Source of the DNA: Hoeflea_A sp965204935
Lineage (GTDB): Bacteria; Pseudomonadota; Alphaproteobacteria; Rhizobiales; Rhizobiaceae
DNA: 64,000 nt
Assembly (NCBI RefSeq): GCF_965204935.1
Contig: NZ_CBDBFO010000001.1
Strand: one strand, 5' to 3'
Part shown: positions 1 to 9,108 of the stretch, in pieces
How the letters are laid out: each line of letters begins with the position of its first letter
Position numbering within the stretch: position 1 is the stretch's first letter
Notes under the pieces: generated by a model
Database searches by the model: none
What the model was told of the DNA's origin: nothing
What the model saw: the letters and a program-made list of their open reading frames with translations, nothing else
Translations under genes and position numbers: made by a program

Positions 1-1278
1 CGTGACCGGTTCCAGAAGCTGCTTACGAAGCTTGATCTTCGCCAGCCGAAAAACGGCATTGCCCATTCCGTCGAACAGGCAAGGCTTGTCGCAACCGAAA
101 TCGGCTTTCCCCTGGTCGTGCGCCCCTCCTATGTTCTCGGCGGGCGCGCCATGCAGATCATCCGTGAAGAGAACGGCCTGTCCAACTACCTGCTCGGAAC
201 GGTGCCGGAACTTGTCCCGGAGGACATCAAGGCCCGCTACCCGAACGACAAGACCGGGCAGATAAACACGCTGCTCGGGACCAATCCCCTGCTCTTCGAC
301 AGCTATCTGACCAATGCGATCGAGGTGGATGTCGATTGTCTTTGCGACGGCGAAAACGTTTTCGTCTCCGGCATCATGGAACATATCGAGGAGGCCGGCA
401 TTCATTCCGGAGACAGCGCCTGCTCCCTGCCGGTTCATTCGCTGACGCCGGAGATAGTCGACGAACTGGAACGCCAGACGGGCGAACTTGCGCGGGCGCT
501 CAATGTCGGCGGACTGATGAACGTCCAGTTCGCCATCAAGAACGGCGACATCTACGTTCTGGAGGTCAATCCGCGTGCGTCGCGAACGGTCCCCTTTGTC
601 GCCAAGACCATCGGTGCACCGATCGCCAAGATCGCTGCCCGCATCATGGCGGGCGAAACGCTGGATGAGGCCATCGCCGCATATGGCAGCAAGCCGGACC
701 CGCGCCGCCTGCATCATATTGCGGTAAAGGAAGCCGTCTTCCCGTTCGCCCGCTTCCCGGGCGTCGACACCCTGCTTGGACCGGAGATGAAATCGACCGG
801 TGAAGTGATCGGCCTCGATACTGACTATGCCCTGGCATTCGCCAAATCGCAGCTCGGCGCCGGCGTCGAGTTGCCGCGCGACGGCACCGTTTTCATTTCG
901 GTGCGCGACGACGACAAGGAACGTGTCCTGCCGGCGGCACGGACGCTTCGCGACAGCGGTTTCGATATCATGGCGACCAGCGGGACGGCCCGCTTCCTGC
1001 AGGAGAACGGCTTCGAGCCTACGCGCATCAACAAGGTGCTGGAAGGCCGGCCGCATGTCGAGGACGCAATCCGCAACCGTCAGATCCAACTCGTCATCAA
1101 CACGACCGAAGGCGCCAAGGCGATGTCCGATTCCAAATCGCTGCGCCGCGCGGCCTTGATGCAGAAGATTCCGTACTACACCACCATGTCCGGTGCGCTG
1201 TCGGCCTCGAAGGCCATTTCAGCGCTGACCGCAGGCAATCTCGAGGTCAAACCGTTGCAGGACTATTTCGCGGCCTGA
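1..1278 (+). CDS. carB: Carbamoyl-phosphate synthase large subunit, C-terminal part
   Basis: The frame is open from the first base, so the 5' end lies outside the window; 425 codons remain of a protein normally near 1,100-1,160 residues. It makes carbamoyl phosphate from bicarbonate, ATP and glutamine-derived ammonia for arginine and pyrimidine synthesis, in a complex with CarA. The visible part is the second ATP-grasp half (VVRPSYVLGGRAMQII, LEVNPRASRTVPFV, a typical substrate/metal region) followed from about residue 285 by the MGS-like allosteric domain (TVFISVRDDDKERVLPAA, INTTEGAKA). The C-terminus is complete and ends at a TGA. greA follows, as in other Rhizobiales. Identification is secure. 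Confidence 0.97.
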   Translation, partial: RDRFQKLLTKLDLRQPKNGIAHSVEQARLVATEIGFPLVVRPSYVLGGRAMQIIREENGLSNYLLGTVPELVPEDIKARYPNDKTGQINTLLGTNPLLFDSYLTNAIEVDVDCLCDGENVFVSGIMEHIEEAGIHSGDSACSLPVHSLTPEIVDELERQTGELARALNVGGLMNVQFAIKNGDIYVLEVNPRASRTVPFVAKTIGAPIAKIAARIMAGETLDEAIAAYGSKPDPRRLHHIAVKEAVFPFARFPGVDTLLGPEMKSTGEVIGLDTDYALAFAKSQLGAGVELPRDGTVFISVRDDDKERVLPAARTLRDSGFDIMATSGTARFLQENGFEPTRINKVLEGRPHVEDAIRNRQIQLVINTTEGAKAMSDSKSLRRAALMQKIPYYTTMSGALSASKAISALTAGNLEVKPLQDYFAA

Positions 1279-1384
1279 GGCGCACGCACGGGGTCCGGGC
1301 AAATGGCGTCGGATTAACTGACAGACGAAAAAACTGGCAAAATTGCACCATTTGCTGCTATGTTTGCGCAATTGAGTTGTTGAG

Positions 1385-1422
1385 CGGTTCCGAACCCTCC
1401 GGTTCGGGAGCCGTTTTCTTTT
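1385..1422 (+). terminator. Probable intrinsic terminator between carB and greA
   Basis: A GC-rich stem (CGGTTCCGAACC pairing with GGTTCGGGAGCCG, one bulge) is followed by TTTTCTTTT. It lies 110 bases after the carB stop and about 55 bases before greA, so it probably ends carB transcription; greA attenuation is a possible alternative. Confidence 0.6.
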
Positions 1423-1476
1423 GCGCTTTTGCACCGCCTCCCAGGGGCAAATTGCGCCAAAAAGAAGGAGAAGGAC

Positions 1477-1953
1477 ATGGTTGAAAAAGTCCCCATGACC
1501 CAAAGTGGCTTTGGCAAGTTGAACGAGGAGTTGCGCTGGCGCCAGCAGGAAGAGCGGCCGCGCATCATCGAGGCGATCGCGGAAGCGCGCGCCCATGGCG
1601 ACCTGTCGGAAAATGCCGAATATCATGCCGCCAAGGAGGCGCAGAGCCACAATGAAGGCCGCATTGCCGAACTGGAAGACCTGACGGCCCGGGCCGAAGT
1701 CATCGATTTGTCGAAAATGTCCGGCGACACGATCAAGTTCGGCGCGACCGTGAAACTCGTCGATGAAGACACCGACGAGGAAAAGACCTACCAGATTGTC
1801 GGCGACCAGGAAGCCGATGTCCGTGAAGGACGCATTTCGCTGTCCTCGCCGATCGCGCGTGCCTTGATCAGCAAGCAGGTTGGCGACAGCATCGAGGTCA
1901 ACGCACCAGGCGGTGCCAAGGCCTACGAAATCCTTGAAGTGCGGTGGGGCTGA
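1477..1953 (+). CDS. greA: Transcription elongation factor GreA
   Basis: GreA binds the RNA polymerase secondary channel and stimulates cleavage of backtracked transcripts. The 158-residue product has the usual family length. It has the N-terminal coiled coil with the basic/acidic tip (GDLSENAEYHAAKEAQ, containing the conserved acidic catalytic loop) and a C-terminal FKBP-like domain (IKFGATVKLVDEDTDEEKTY, SPIARALISKQVGD). The ATG at 1477 is chosen because AAGGAG lies 7-11 bases upstream; an in-frame start at 1429 lacks a ribosome site and would overlap the terminator. A glycosyltransferase gene follows after about 80 bases. Confidence 0.97.
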   Translation: MVEKVPMTQSGFGKLNEELRWRQQEERPRIIEAIAEARAHGDLSENAEYHAAKEAQSHNEGRIAELEDLTARAEVIDLSKMSGDTIKFGATVKLVDEDTDEEKTYQIVGDQEADVREGRISLSSPIARALISKQVGDSIEVNAPGGAKAYEILEVRWG

Positions 1954-2034
1954 GGTCAAACGTCCTGCACATTGCGGATGTCAGGGGCTTCGCCGCGAGT
2001 TTCGATAGCGGCGGACGCAGCGGAGCTGTCGACC

Positions 2035-3087
2035 ATGTCCGATCGAACGGAACTGATTGTCACCAACATGCACCGGAACTTCACCGGCGTGTCGGCCACC
2101 GCCGCGGCAGTTGCGCGCAAACAGGCATCCCGCTACGCATTGGAGATCGTCGGCCGCCGGCTTGCCGGCTGCCCCGATCCAATATCGGTTCGCAAGGCCG
2201 TCAACCTTTCCCGAACGCCGCCTAAGGACCGCCCCTGTGTCCTTTGGCACGTGCGCCGCAACAATGAGATGCGGGCCGCCCTTTGGGCGCGCGACGCGCT
2301 CAAACTGCCGGTTAGAACGATCTTTACATCGGCGGCGCAGCGGCGCCATTCAGCTCTGCCGCGCTGGCTGATTTCGCGCATGGATGCCGTGATCGCGACA
2401 ACCGAAGAGGCTGCGTCCCTGGTGCCCAACGTGCAGGCCGTCGTCCATCACGGTGTCGACACCGAACGCTTTCAGCCGGCTGAAGACAGGGACGATGCGT
2501 GGCGCGATACCGGTCATCCGGGCCGGTTCGGTATCGCGACGATCGGCCGTATCCGGCCGGAAAAGGGTACCGATGTCTTTGTTGACGCCATGATCAGGCT
2601 GCTGCCGGAATTCCCGGATGCCGCCGCGCTGGTCATTGGCAAGGCAACACCGCAGCACCGGAATTTCGTTACCGGCTTGCGCCAGCGCATTGAAGCCGCT
2701 GGCCTTTCTCAGCGCATCATCTTTACCGGCGAGATCGCCGCGGACCGGCTGCCGCAACTGGTGAGAAGCCTCTCTCTCCTGATCGCTTCGCCGCGCTACG
2801 AGGGCTATGGCATGACCCCGCTTGAAGCCATGGCCAGCGGTGTGCCGATTGTTGCAAGCAACACCGGCTTTTTTTCATCCTTCATCGGCGATGACCGTGC
2901 CGGAACCGTTGTTCCAAGCCCGGACGCCGAGCAGATCGCCTCCGCTGCCCGTGGCCTTATCGAGAATCCGATGGAACTCGCGCTGAAGGCCGGAAACGCA
3001 CGTCACAGGGCGGAAGATCTCTTCGGGATCGAGAGCGAGGTCGAAGGCATTCACAAGGTCTATGAGGCCGTCTGGGCCGCGCGCTAA
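2035..3087 (+). CDS. lpsB: Family 4 glycosyltransferase, probable LPS core mannosyltransferase (LpsB/LpcC-like)
   Basis: The 350-residue protein has the GT-B fold signatures of GT4 enzymes. The C-terminal nucleotide-sugar half shows IATIGRIRPEKGTDVFVDA, then SPRYEGYGMTPLEAMASGVPIVAS, the E-x7-E retaining motif region. No membrane segment or signal peptide is seen, so it probably works at the cytoplasmic face of the inner membrane. In Sinorhizobium and Rhizobium the gene beside greA and lrp is lpsB/lpcC, which adds mannose to the LPS core; the assignment rests on that synteny plus family. ATG 2035 is preferred over upstream in-frame ATGs because a GGAG lies about 11 bases before it. The sugar specificity is inferred. 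Confidence 0.75.
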   Translation: MSDRTELIVTNMHRNFTGVSATAAAVARKQASRYALEIVGRRLAGCPDPISVRKAVNLSRTPPKDRPCVLWHVRRNNEMRAALWARDALKLPVRTIFTSAAQRRHSALPRWLISRMDAVIATTEEAASLVPNVQAVVHHGVDTERFQPAEDRDDAWRDTGHPGRFGIATIGRIRPEKGTDVFVDAMIRLLPEFPDAAALVIGKATPQHRNFVTGLRQRIEAAGLSQRIIFTGEIAADRLPQLVRSLSLLIASPRYEGYGMTPLEAMASGVPIVASNTGFFSSFIGDDRAGTVVPSPDAEQIASAARGLIENPMELALKAGNARHRAEDLFGIESEVEGIHKVYEAVWAAR

Positions 3088-3092
3088 CCCCT

Positions 3093-3575
3093 CTATGGCA
3101 TTCCCGAAAGATTGATTGGACCGTCGCTCTTGACCTGTCTGATCGTCAGCATCGTGCGAACGGTTTCGACATTCTCGGCGGCGGTCAGCTCGTCAATGAC
3201 GAAATCCTGGAACGTCGCAAGATCCGTCGCCACGCAATGCAGCAGGAAGTCCGATTCGCCAGACACCATCCAGGACTGGCGCACGATCGGCCATCGCAGG
3301 GTTTTTTCTGCAAAGGCGCGCAGATTGACCTCCGACTGCAATGTCAGCCCGATCATGCAGAACGCCACGAGATCGAAGCCGAGAGACGGCGCGTTCAACA
3401 CGGCGCGATAGCCCTCTATGATCCCGGCCTCCTCGAGCTTGCGCAGCCGGCGCAGACATGGAGGCGCCGATATGCCGACCCGTTCGGACAACTCGACATT
3501 GGTTATCCGCCCGTCATCCTGCAATTCCCGCAATATCTTGAGATCGATGGCGTCGAGTTCCGCGCGTAAGGCCAT
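3093..3575 (-). CDS. lrp: Lrp/AsnC-family transcriptional regulator
   Basis: The 160-residue protein has an N-terminal winged helix-turn-helix (IDLKILRELQDDGRITNVELSERVGISAPPCLRRLRKLEEAG) and a C-terminal RAM/AsnC ligand-binding and oligomerisation domain (FLLHCVATDLATFQDFVIDELT). Such proteins sense amino acids and regulate metabolism; the ligand here is unknown. The start at 3575 gives the conserved MALRAELDAIDLK and has AAAAGAGAA upstream; 20 extra upstream codons are less likely. It converges on the LPS glycosyltransferase and diverges from trxB, matching the lrp placement next to LPS genes in Sinorhizobium. Confidence 0.92.
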   Translation of the reverse strand: MALRAELDAIDLKILRELQDDGRITNVELSERVGISAPPCLRRLRKLEEAGIIEGYRAVLNAPSLGFDLVAFCMIGLTLQSEVNLRAFAEKTLRWPIVRQSWMVSGESDFLLHCVATDLATFQDFVIDELTAAENVETVRTMLTIRQVKSDGPINLSGMP

Positions 3576-3851
3576 GGCATTTCTCTTTTGTTTGTGGCTG
3601 GCTTGGCGCAAGCTGATCGGTAGTTGCGCAAACACGCAAGAATATTACAGCCTGAAGACTGAAAAGAACAGTCCATGGCGTTCATGTCACGCCACCTCAC
3701 CGGGCATGACAGCTGTGTGAAAGCCGCCGCGGACCCTTGAAACGCACCTATCGGACTTCGTACATTCGGGAAACATGATTGCGGCCCTTGCGCATCGGCT
3801 ATCCGAGCGCCTATCTAGGCCGACACGACAGAGCAACAGGGAAAACCGACT

Positions 3852-4817
3852 ATGACGATCCGCCATGCACGTGTCCTGATCATCGGTTCGGGGCCGGCCG
3901 GTTACACCGCGGCCATCTATGCGGCGCGCGCCATGCTCGAACCGGTTCTGATCGCCGGCCTCGAACAGGGCGGCCAGCTCACGATCACGACCGATGTCGA
4001 AAACTATCCGGGCTATGCGGAGACTGTTCAAGGCCCCTGGATGATGGAGCAGATGCTGAAGCAGGCCGAGAATGTCGGCGCCGACATCGTCAACGATCTG
4101 GTCACGGACGTGAACCTCGATGTCCGGCCGTTCCACATCAGGACCGACTCCGGACAGGAATACACCTGTGATTCGCTGATCATCGCCACCGGTGCTCAGG
4201 CCAAATGGCTGGGTATCGAATCGGAACAGACCTTCATGGGCTTCGGCGTATCGGCCTGCGCCACCTGTGACGGCTTCTTCTACCGCAACAAGAAAGTGGT
4301 GGTTGTCGGCGGCGGGAACACGGCCGTCGAAGAGGCGCTTTATCTTTCAAACCTTGCCGAAACGGTCACGCTGGTGCACCGCCGCGATGAGTTGCGCGCC
4401 GAGAAGATCCTCCAGAAACGCCTGATGGCCAAGGAAAATATCGACATCGTGTGGGACAGCCAGCTCCACGAGATCACCGGCGAGAAAACGACGCCGCCCT
4501 CTGTTACCGGTGTCAGGCTCAAGAATGTGAAGACAGGCGAGATCACGGATCATGCCACCGACGGTGTCTTTATCGCGATCGGTCACGCGCCTTCGGTTGC
4601 CCTTTTCGAGGGCAAACTGAAGCAGAAACCGAATGGCTATCTTTGGACCGCGCCCGATTCCACCGCGACGGACAAGGACGGCGTATTTGCTGCCGGCGAT
4701 GTCACCGACGACATCTACCGCCAGGCGGTCACCGCCGCGGGAATGGGATGCATGGCAGCGCTTGAAGCGGAAAAGTTCCTGGCTGACATGGAACCGTTGG
4801 CCGACGCAGCGGAATAA
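3852..4817 (+). CDS. trxB: Thioredoxin-disulfide reductase
   Basis: The 321-residue flavoprotein transfers electrons from NADPH through FAD to thioredoxin. Visible motifs are the N-terminal FAD-binding GSGPAGYTAAIYAARA, the redox-active CATC (SACATCDGFFYRNK), the NADPH site VVVGGGNTAVEEALYL followed by VHRRDELRAEKILQKRL, and the C-terminal FAD motif GVFAAGDVTDDIYRQAVTAAGMG. Length and order are typical of bacterial low-molecular-weight TrxR. lsrB follows 41 bases later on the same strand, the usual trxB-lsrB pairing of Rhizobiales, and both probably belong to one redox-related transcript. Confidence 0.97.
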   Translation: MTIRHARVLIIGSGPAGYTAAIYAARAMLEPVLIAGLEQGGQLTITTDVENYPGYAETVQGPWMMEQMLKQAENVGADIVNDLVTDVNLDVRPFHIRTDSGQEYTCDSLIIATGAQAKWLGIESEQTFMGFGVSACATCDGFFYRNKKVVVVGGGNTAVEEALYLSNLAETVTLVHRRDELRAEKILQKRLMAKENIDIVWDSQLHEITGEKTTPPSVTGVRLKNVKTGEITDHATDGVFIAIGHAPSVALFEGKLKQKPNGYLWTAPDSTATDKDGVFAAGDVTDDIYRQAVTAAGMGCMAALEAEKFLADMEPLADAAE

Positions 4818-4858
4818 CCGGACAGTCGCGGCGAAACGGCCGCGAGGAGAGCACGTAT

Positions 4859-5755
4859 ATGCCACTCGACTGGGACAAACTGCGCATATTTCACGCAGCG
4901 GCAGAAGCCGGTTCGTTTACCCATGCGGCCGAGAAGCTGCACCTCTCCCAGTCGGCGATTTCCCGGCAGGTCAGCGCCCTGGAACAGGACATCGGCGTGC
5001 CGCTCTTTCACCGGCACGCCCGGGGACTGATCCTGACCGAACAGGGCGAACTGCTTTACCGCACGGCGCACGATGTGCTGCTGAAGCTGGAAGCGGTTCG
5101 GGTACGCCTTTCGGAAACCACTGAACAGCCCAGCGGCAAGCTGCGCGTGACGACAACGGTCGGCCTCGGCTCCGGCTGGCTGACCGACCGCATGCAGGAG
5201 TTTATGGAACTCTACCCGGACATCGAGGTTCAGCTTCTCCTCGACAACGAGGAACTCGATGTGAGCATGCGGCACGCGGACTGCGCCATCCGGCTGCGCC
5301 AGCCGCAGCAGCCGGACCTTATCCAGCGCAAGCTGTTTACCGTGCACATGCATGTCTATGCGTCACCCGCCTATCTCAACCGCTACGGCAAGCCAGAGCA
5401 TGTCAGTGATTTCGACAGTCATCGCATCATCACCTTCGGCGAACCTGCGCCGAACTACCTGCTGGATGTGAACTGGCTCGAGGTCGCCGGCCGGCCGGCG
5501 AGCAATCCGCGCTCGCCGCACCTGCAGATCAACAACATGCCGTCGATCAAACGGGCCGCTCAGCTCGGGATCGGCATTGCCATGCTTCCGGATTACATGG
5601 TCGGACATGATGCCGGGCTCGTCCAGCTCGACATCGATGCGGACGTCCCGTCATTTTCTGGCTTCTTCTGCTACCCGGAAGAGCTGCGTGGCTCGGCCAA
5701 GCTCAAGGCTTTCCGCGATTTTCTCATTTCAAAGGCGCGCAACTGGAAGTATTAG
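4859..5755 (+). CDS. lsrB: LysR-type regulator LsrB/VtlR
   Basis: This is a 298-residue LysR regulator: winged HTH at residues 1-65 (FHAAAEAGSFTHAAEKLHLS, SQSAISRQVSALEQDIGVPLF) and a periplasmic-binding-like effector domain. Its position after trxB and its N-terminus MPLDWDKLRIFHAAAE match LsrB of Sinorhizobium and VtlR of Brucella/Agrobacterium, which control LPS and oxidative-stress genes and activate AbcR small RNAs. LsrB is reported to sense redox state through cysteines; here at least RHADCAIRL and FFCYPEEL carry cysteines. GAGGAGA lies 9-15 bases before ATG 4859. The symbol rests on synteny plus overall sequence character. Confidence 0.82.
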   Translation: MPLDWDKLRIFHAAAEAGSFTHAAEKLHLSQSAISRQVSALEQDIGVPLFHRHARGLILTEQGELLYRTAHDVLLKLEAVRVRLSETTEQPSGKLRVTTTVGLGSGWLTDRMQEFMELYPDIEVQLLLDNEELDVSMRHADCAIRLRQPQQPDLIQRKLFTVHMHVYASPAYLNRYGKPEHVSDFDSHRIITFGEPAPNYLLDVNWLEVAGRPASNPRSPHLQINNMPSIKRAAQLGIGIAMLPDYMVGHDAGLVQLDIDADVPSFSGFFCYPEELRGSAKLKAFRDFLISKARNWKY

Positions 5756-5849
5756 GCGCGCGCCTGCGCCGCCGGATGCAAATCCGTCCTTTCACATCCC
5801 AGAACCCGATCCGGGAACTTTTCGATTGCGAAGCCCTGGGCCAGTTGCT

Positions 5850-6045
5850 AGATCAATCGGGATGGTTTCCGAAGCTGCATAAGCGGCGACGGAATGAGAA
5901 AGGGAACATGGTGCGGTGTAGCCATCAGGCGCCAACTCCATGACTGCCCCCGCAACTGTAGGCGGAGAGCGACGCTGACAAGCCACTGGCGAAAGCCGGG
6001 AAGGACAGCCAAGCATTGACCCGCAAGTCAGGAAACCTGCCATCG
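5850..6045 (+). promoter_or_regulatory. Cobalamin riboswitch
   Basis: The stretch between lsrB and the uptake operon contains the conserved blocks of an adenosylcobalamin riboswitch: GGGAACATGGTGCGG, ACTGCCCCCGCAACTGTA, GCCACTGG...CGGGAAGG, and the 3' B12-box GACCCGCAAGTCAGG followed by AAACCTGCC ending near 6041. Cobalamin binding would repress the transporter genes that follow. The 5' boundary is approximate. Confidence 0.93.
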
Positions 6046-6160
6046 AAAACTTCAACCAGGCCGGGCGGGGTGTCCCGGAAGGAGGCTTCGATGACACGTT
6101 CCGTCGTGCTCAGAAAAAATTTGATCTGCTTCCCGTTGCCCCGCTTGGACGGAGGCAGCG

Positions 6161-6250
6161 ATGGCAGAATTCCTCGACAATATTCGGCATTCCGAAGACG
6201 GGACCTTCCATAGGTCCGGATCCGCCAACACAAGCTGTGTGGTTATCTGA
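6161..6250 (+). CDS. Candidate 29-codon small ORF overlapping the B12 transporter ATPase start
   Basis: A 29-residue reading frame starts at ATG 6161 with a perfect GGAGG five bases upstream. Its TGA at 6248-6250 shares a base with the ATPase ATG (TGATG), so translation would be coupled. It lies in the roughly 200-base gap between the riboswitch and the first recognised gene. The peptide (MAEFLDNIRHSEDGTF...) resembles no family I know. It may be a leader or coupling peptide, or a remnant. Another short frame at 6091 also has a good ribosome site (AAGGAGG) but no further support. Confidence 0.35.
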   Translation: MAEFLDNIRHSEDGTFHRSGSANTSCVVI

Positions 6251-7053
6251 TGCACGCCGCGGTTCCGGTGCTGGAGGTCTCGAACCTTTGCCACCGCGCA
6301 CGCAATGGCGACGTCCTCATCGACGACATTTCGTTCGCCGTGCCGCGTGGCGGCATTCTCGCGATCGCCGGCCCAAACGGTGCTGGCAAGTCGACACTGC
6401 TCAGGCTGATTTCCGGCCTCGGTGAACTCGCGCCAGGCCAGGTTCGGCTGAATGGCAGGGATCTGTCGACCCTGCGGCCTCGCGATCGCGCCAAGGACAT
6501 CGCCTTTGTCGGACAGCTGGAAAGTCCTGACGGCCGGTTGCGGCTCGAGGACTACGTGGCACTCGGACGTCTGCCCCTGCGCGGCGAATTGCCGGAACAG
6601 GATCACCGCGACGCGGTCGCAGATGCGCTGCGGGCAACGCAGATGGAACGGTTTCGGGACGCACCGATGGGGCGCCTCTCCGGGGGCGAACGGCAAAGAG
6701 CGCACATCGCCCGGGCGATCGCCCAGAACCCGAAATTGCTTTTTCTGGATGAGCCCACCAACCACCTCGATCCCGATGCCAAGGGCAAGATCCTGTCGCT
6801 GATCGTCGGGCTCGGAATCACCGTCGTATTGATCGTTCACGAACTCGCGCTGATTCCGCAGTTTGCAAGCCAGGTCGCCGTGCTTGAACAAACCAGGTTG
6901 CGGGCCTTCGGACCGGCGCCGGAGGTTCTGACGCCGGATCTCATTCGCGACGTGTTCGGTGTGGATCTGATCCGCGTACAACATCCGAGTGAGCCGAGAA
7001 CACTGTCCGTGGTCGACATCCCGATTTCACGCAACGCCAGTCATTTGAACTGA
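6250..7053 (+). CDS. Cobalamin/iron-siderophore-type ABC transporter ATP-binding protein (BtuD/FecE-like)
   Basis: The 267-residue ATPase drives uptake through the downstream permease. It shows Walker A GPNGAGKSTLLRLISGLG, Q-loop region IAFVGQLESPDGRLRLEDYV, signature LSGGERQRAHIARAIAQ, Walker B LLFLDEPTNHLD and switch histidine VLIVHELAL. Length is typical of FecE/BtuD proteins. Position directly behind a cobalamin riboswitch and ahead of a binding protein and a FecCD permease points to vitamin B12 or a cobinamide as substrate; family alone cannot exclude a siderophore. The start overlaps the stop of a possible small ORF. Confidence 0.9.
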   Translation: MHAAVPVLEVSNLCHRARNGDVLIDDISFAVPRGGILAIAGPNGAGKSTLLRLISGLGELAPGQVRLNGRDLSTLRPRDRAKDIAFVGQLESPDGRLRLEDYVALGRLPLRGELPEQDHRDAVADALRATQMERFRDAPMGRLSGGERQRAHIARAIAQNPKLLFLDEPTNHLDPDAKGKILSLIVGLGITVVLIVHELALIPQFASQVAVLEQTRLRAFGPAPEVLTPDLIRDVFGVDLIRVQHPSEPRTLSVVDIPISRNASHLN

Positions 7054-7063
7054 GGAACATCTT

Positions 7064-8011
7064 ATGAAACCAGTCCTGCTCTCGATTGCCGCACTCTGCA
7101 TTGCCCTGCCCGCGGCAGCGGACCCGGTCACCGTCGAAAACTGCGGTGGATCGCTGACCTTCGAGACGACGCCAGAGCGGATCGTCGTTCATGACATGAA
7201 CATGACCGACATGGCCTTTGCCCTTGGGCTGCAGGACCGCATCGTCGGCCTGACCGGAATAACCGGTTGGTACAAGACAAGTCCGGATTTCGACAAGCTG
7301 CGCGGCGACATTCCAGAACTTGCTCCGAAATACCCGACCGTTGAGAATCTTGTTTCGGTCGACCCCGACCTTTTCTTTGCCGGCTGGTATTACGGCATGA
7401 AGCCGGGCGGCGAGGTGACGCCCGATACGCTGGCGCCGTTCGGGATCAAGACGCTCGTACTGACAGAAAGCTGCGTTCATCTGGACAAGAACCGCCCGGA
7501 GGCAAGCATGGATCTGCTGTTCGATGACATGCTGCGCCTGGGTCGCATCATGAATGTGGAAGAGCGGGCACAGCAGATGGTCGCCGACTGGCGAAAGGAA
7601 CTGTCAGACATCAAGGAAACCGTCGGCGACGCAAGCGGCAAACGGGTGTTTCTGCTGGACGGGCCGGCCGATGCGCCGTTCACAGCCGGACGCTTCGCCA
7701 TTCCCGACGCGATGATCGCGGCCGCCGGTGGCCAAAACGTCACCCATGACATGGATACAAGCTGGGGCCGCTCCTCCTGGGAGGCGGTTGCGGCAGCCGA
7801 TCCGGAGTTTCTTGTCTTGCTCGACTACCAGACGGGCAATGGCGCGGCCGATACATTTGCCTTCCTGAAAGAGCATCCGGTGATGTCCCAGACAAAGGCC
7901 GTGAAAAACAACCAGTGGATCGGTTTGCGCTATGAGGAACTGACCCCTGGGCCGGCGAACATCGCCGCCATTCGAAAGATTGCGGAAGCAATGCACCCAG
8001 AGCGGTTCTAG
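7064..8011 (+). CDS. Periplasmic ABC-transporter binding protein (BtuF/FecB-like)
   Basis: The 315-residue protein begins with a Sec signal peptide (MKPVLLSIAALCIALPAAAD, cleavage after AAA), so it acts in the periplasm, delivering ligand to the FecCD permease. The Fe/B12 periplasmic-binding fold is recognisable: ERIVVHDMNMTDMAFALGL at the N-lobe, then a helical linker and AAADPEFLVLLDYQTGNG in the C-lobe. It starts 10 bases after the ATPase stop and is followed at once by the permease, so the three genes form one operon under riboswitch control. Substrate inferred as cobalamin from the riboswitch. Confidence 0.88.
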   Translation: MKPVLLSIAALCIALPAAADPVTVENCGGSLTFETTPERIVVHDMNMTDMAFALGLQDRIVGLTGITGWYKTSPDFDKLRGDIPELAPKYPTVENLVSVDPDLFFAGWYYGMKPGGEVTPDTLAPFGIKTLVLTESCVHLDKNRPEASMDLLFDDMLRLGRIMNVEERAQQMVADWRKELSDIKETVGDASGKRVFLLDGPADAPFTAGRFAIPDAMIAAAGGQNVTHDMDTSWGRSSWEAVAAADPEFLVLLDYQTGNGAADTFAFLKEHPVMSQTKAVKNNQWIGLRYEELTPGPANIAAIRKIAEAMHPERF

Positions 8012-8012
8012 T

Positions 8013-9020
8013 TTGACCCGTTTCACGCTTTGCATAGTGATTGGGGCGGTCATCCAGATCGCCCTCCTCCTCCTGTCGGTCGCCTATGGCTCCGCCGACA
8101 TTTCGCTGACGCAGGTCTCCCAATCGATCCTGCGCGGCCTCGGACTGCTCGATGGCGAGACTTCCGCGATGGACCGGATCGTCTTCGACCTGCGGCTGCC
8201 GCGGGCTGTGTTTTCGCTTTTGATCGGCGCGGGCCTCGGCGTTGTCGGCGTCGTCCTGCAGACGGCAACGCGCAACGACCTGGCGGATCCGTTTCTGTTC
8301 GGTCTTTCCTCGGGTGCGGCGACCGGGGCCGTCTTTGTCATCACGATTACCGGCGATCTGCTCGGCTTCTGGACATTGCCGCTTGCCGCCTTCAGCGGAG
8401 GCATGCTGGCAACTGCCATCGTTCTGGGGCTTGTCGCCCGCCTGCGCACGTCGGCGCCCGAAAAGCTTATTCTGGCGGGGCTCGCTGTGTCGTTCCTGTT
8501 TTCCGCCCTGACCAATTTCCTCGTCTTCTCCGGAGACCAGCGTGCCGCCCATTCCGTCATATTCTGGATGCTGGGCGGTCTCGGCCTTGCGCGTTGGAGC
8601 ACGCTGCCGCTCGTGCTGCTGGGCGCCGCGACCATCATTGCATTCACCCTTCTGTCCCACCGAAAACTCGATGCGCTCCTCGCCGGTGATGCGACCGCCA
8701 ACAGTCTCGGCGTTCAGGTGTCGGCCTTGCGGCGCAACACCTTCATCGCGGCGGCATTCGCGACCGCGATTTTCGTCTCTGTCTCCGGCGTGATCGGCTT
8801 CATCGGCCTGATGGTGCCGCATATCGCAAGGGGATTGGTCGGCGCGCTTCACCTGAGGCTGGCCATCGTTGCGGCCATTATCGGCGGCGTGCTCCTGACC
8901 GCATCCGATCTGCTGGCACGGGTGCTGCTCGCCCCTCAGGAACTGCCGGTCGGCGTTATCACGACATCGCTTGGGGCGGTGTTCGTATTCGTGTTGCTGA
9001 CCATGGAAAAACCACGATAG
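8013..9020 (+). CDS. ABC transporter permease, FecCD/BtuC family
   Basis: This is a polytopic inner-membrane protein of about 335 residues with roughly ten hydrophobic segments. It has the FecCD hallmarks: LRLPRAVFSLLIGAGLGVVG near the N-terminus, and GLMVPHIARGL then ELPVGVITTSLGAVFVFVLL at the C-terminus (the coupling helix region). A TTG at 8013, one base after the binding-protein stop, is the start that avoids a large overlap; an in-frame ATG at 7980 would overlap the upstream gene by 32 bases. It completes an uptake system for cobalamin or a related chelate. Confidence 0.9.
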   Translation: MTRFTLCIVIGAVIQIALLLLSVAYGSADISLTQVSQSILRGLGLLDGETSAMDRIVFDLRLPRAVFSLLIGAGLGVVGVVLQTATRNDLADPFLFGLSSGAATGAVFVITITGDLLGFWTLPLAAFSGGMLATAIVLGLVARLRTSAPEKLILAGLAVSFLFSALTNFLVFSGDQRAAHSVIFWMLGGLGLARWSTLPLVLLGAATIIAFTLLSHRKLDALLAGDATANSLGVQVSALRRNTFIAAAFATAIFVSVSGVIGFIGLMVPHIARGLVGALHLRLAIVAAIIGGVLLTASDLLARVLLAPQELPVGVITTSLGAVFVFVLLTMEKPR

Positions 9021-9108
9021 GAATGAACCGGTTCAGCTTCCACCGGTTTCTAATGCCGCGGCACAAGGCTATCTTCAATTTCAAATTCCCTGCTCATGGA
9101 GTTTGATT

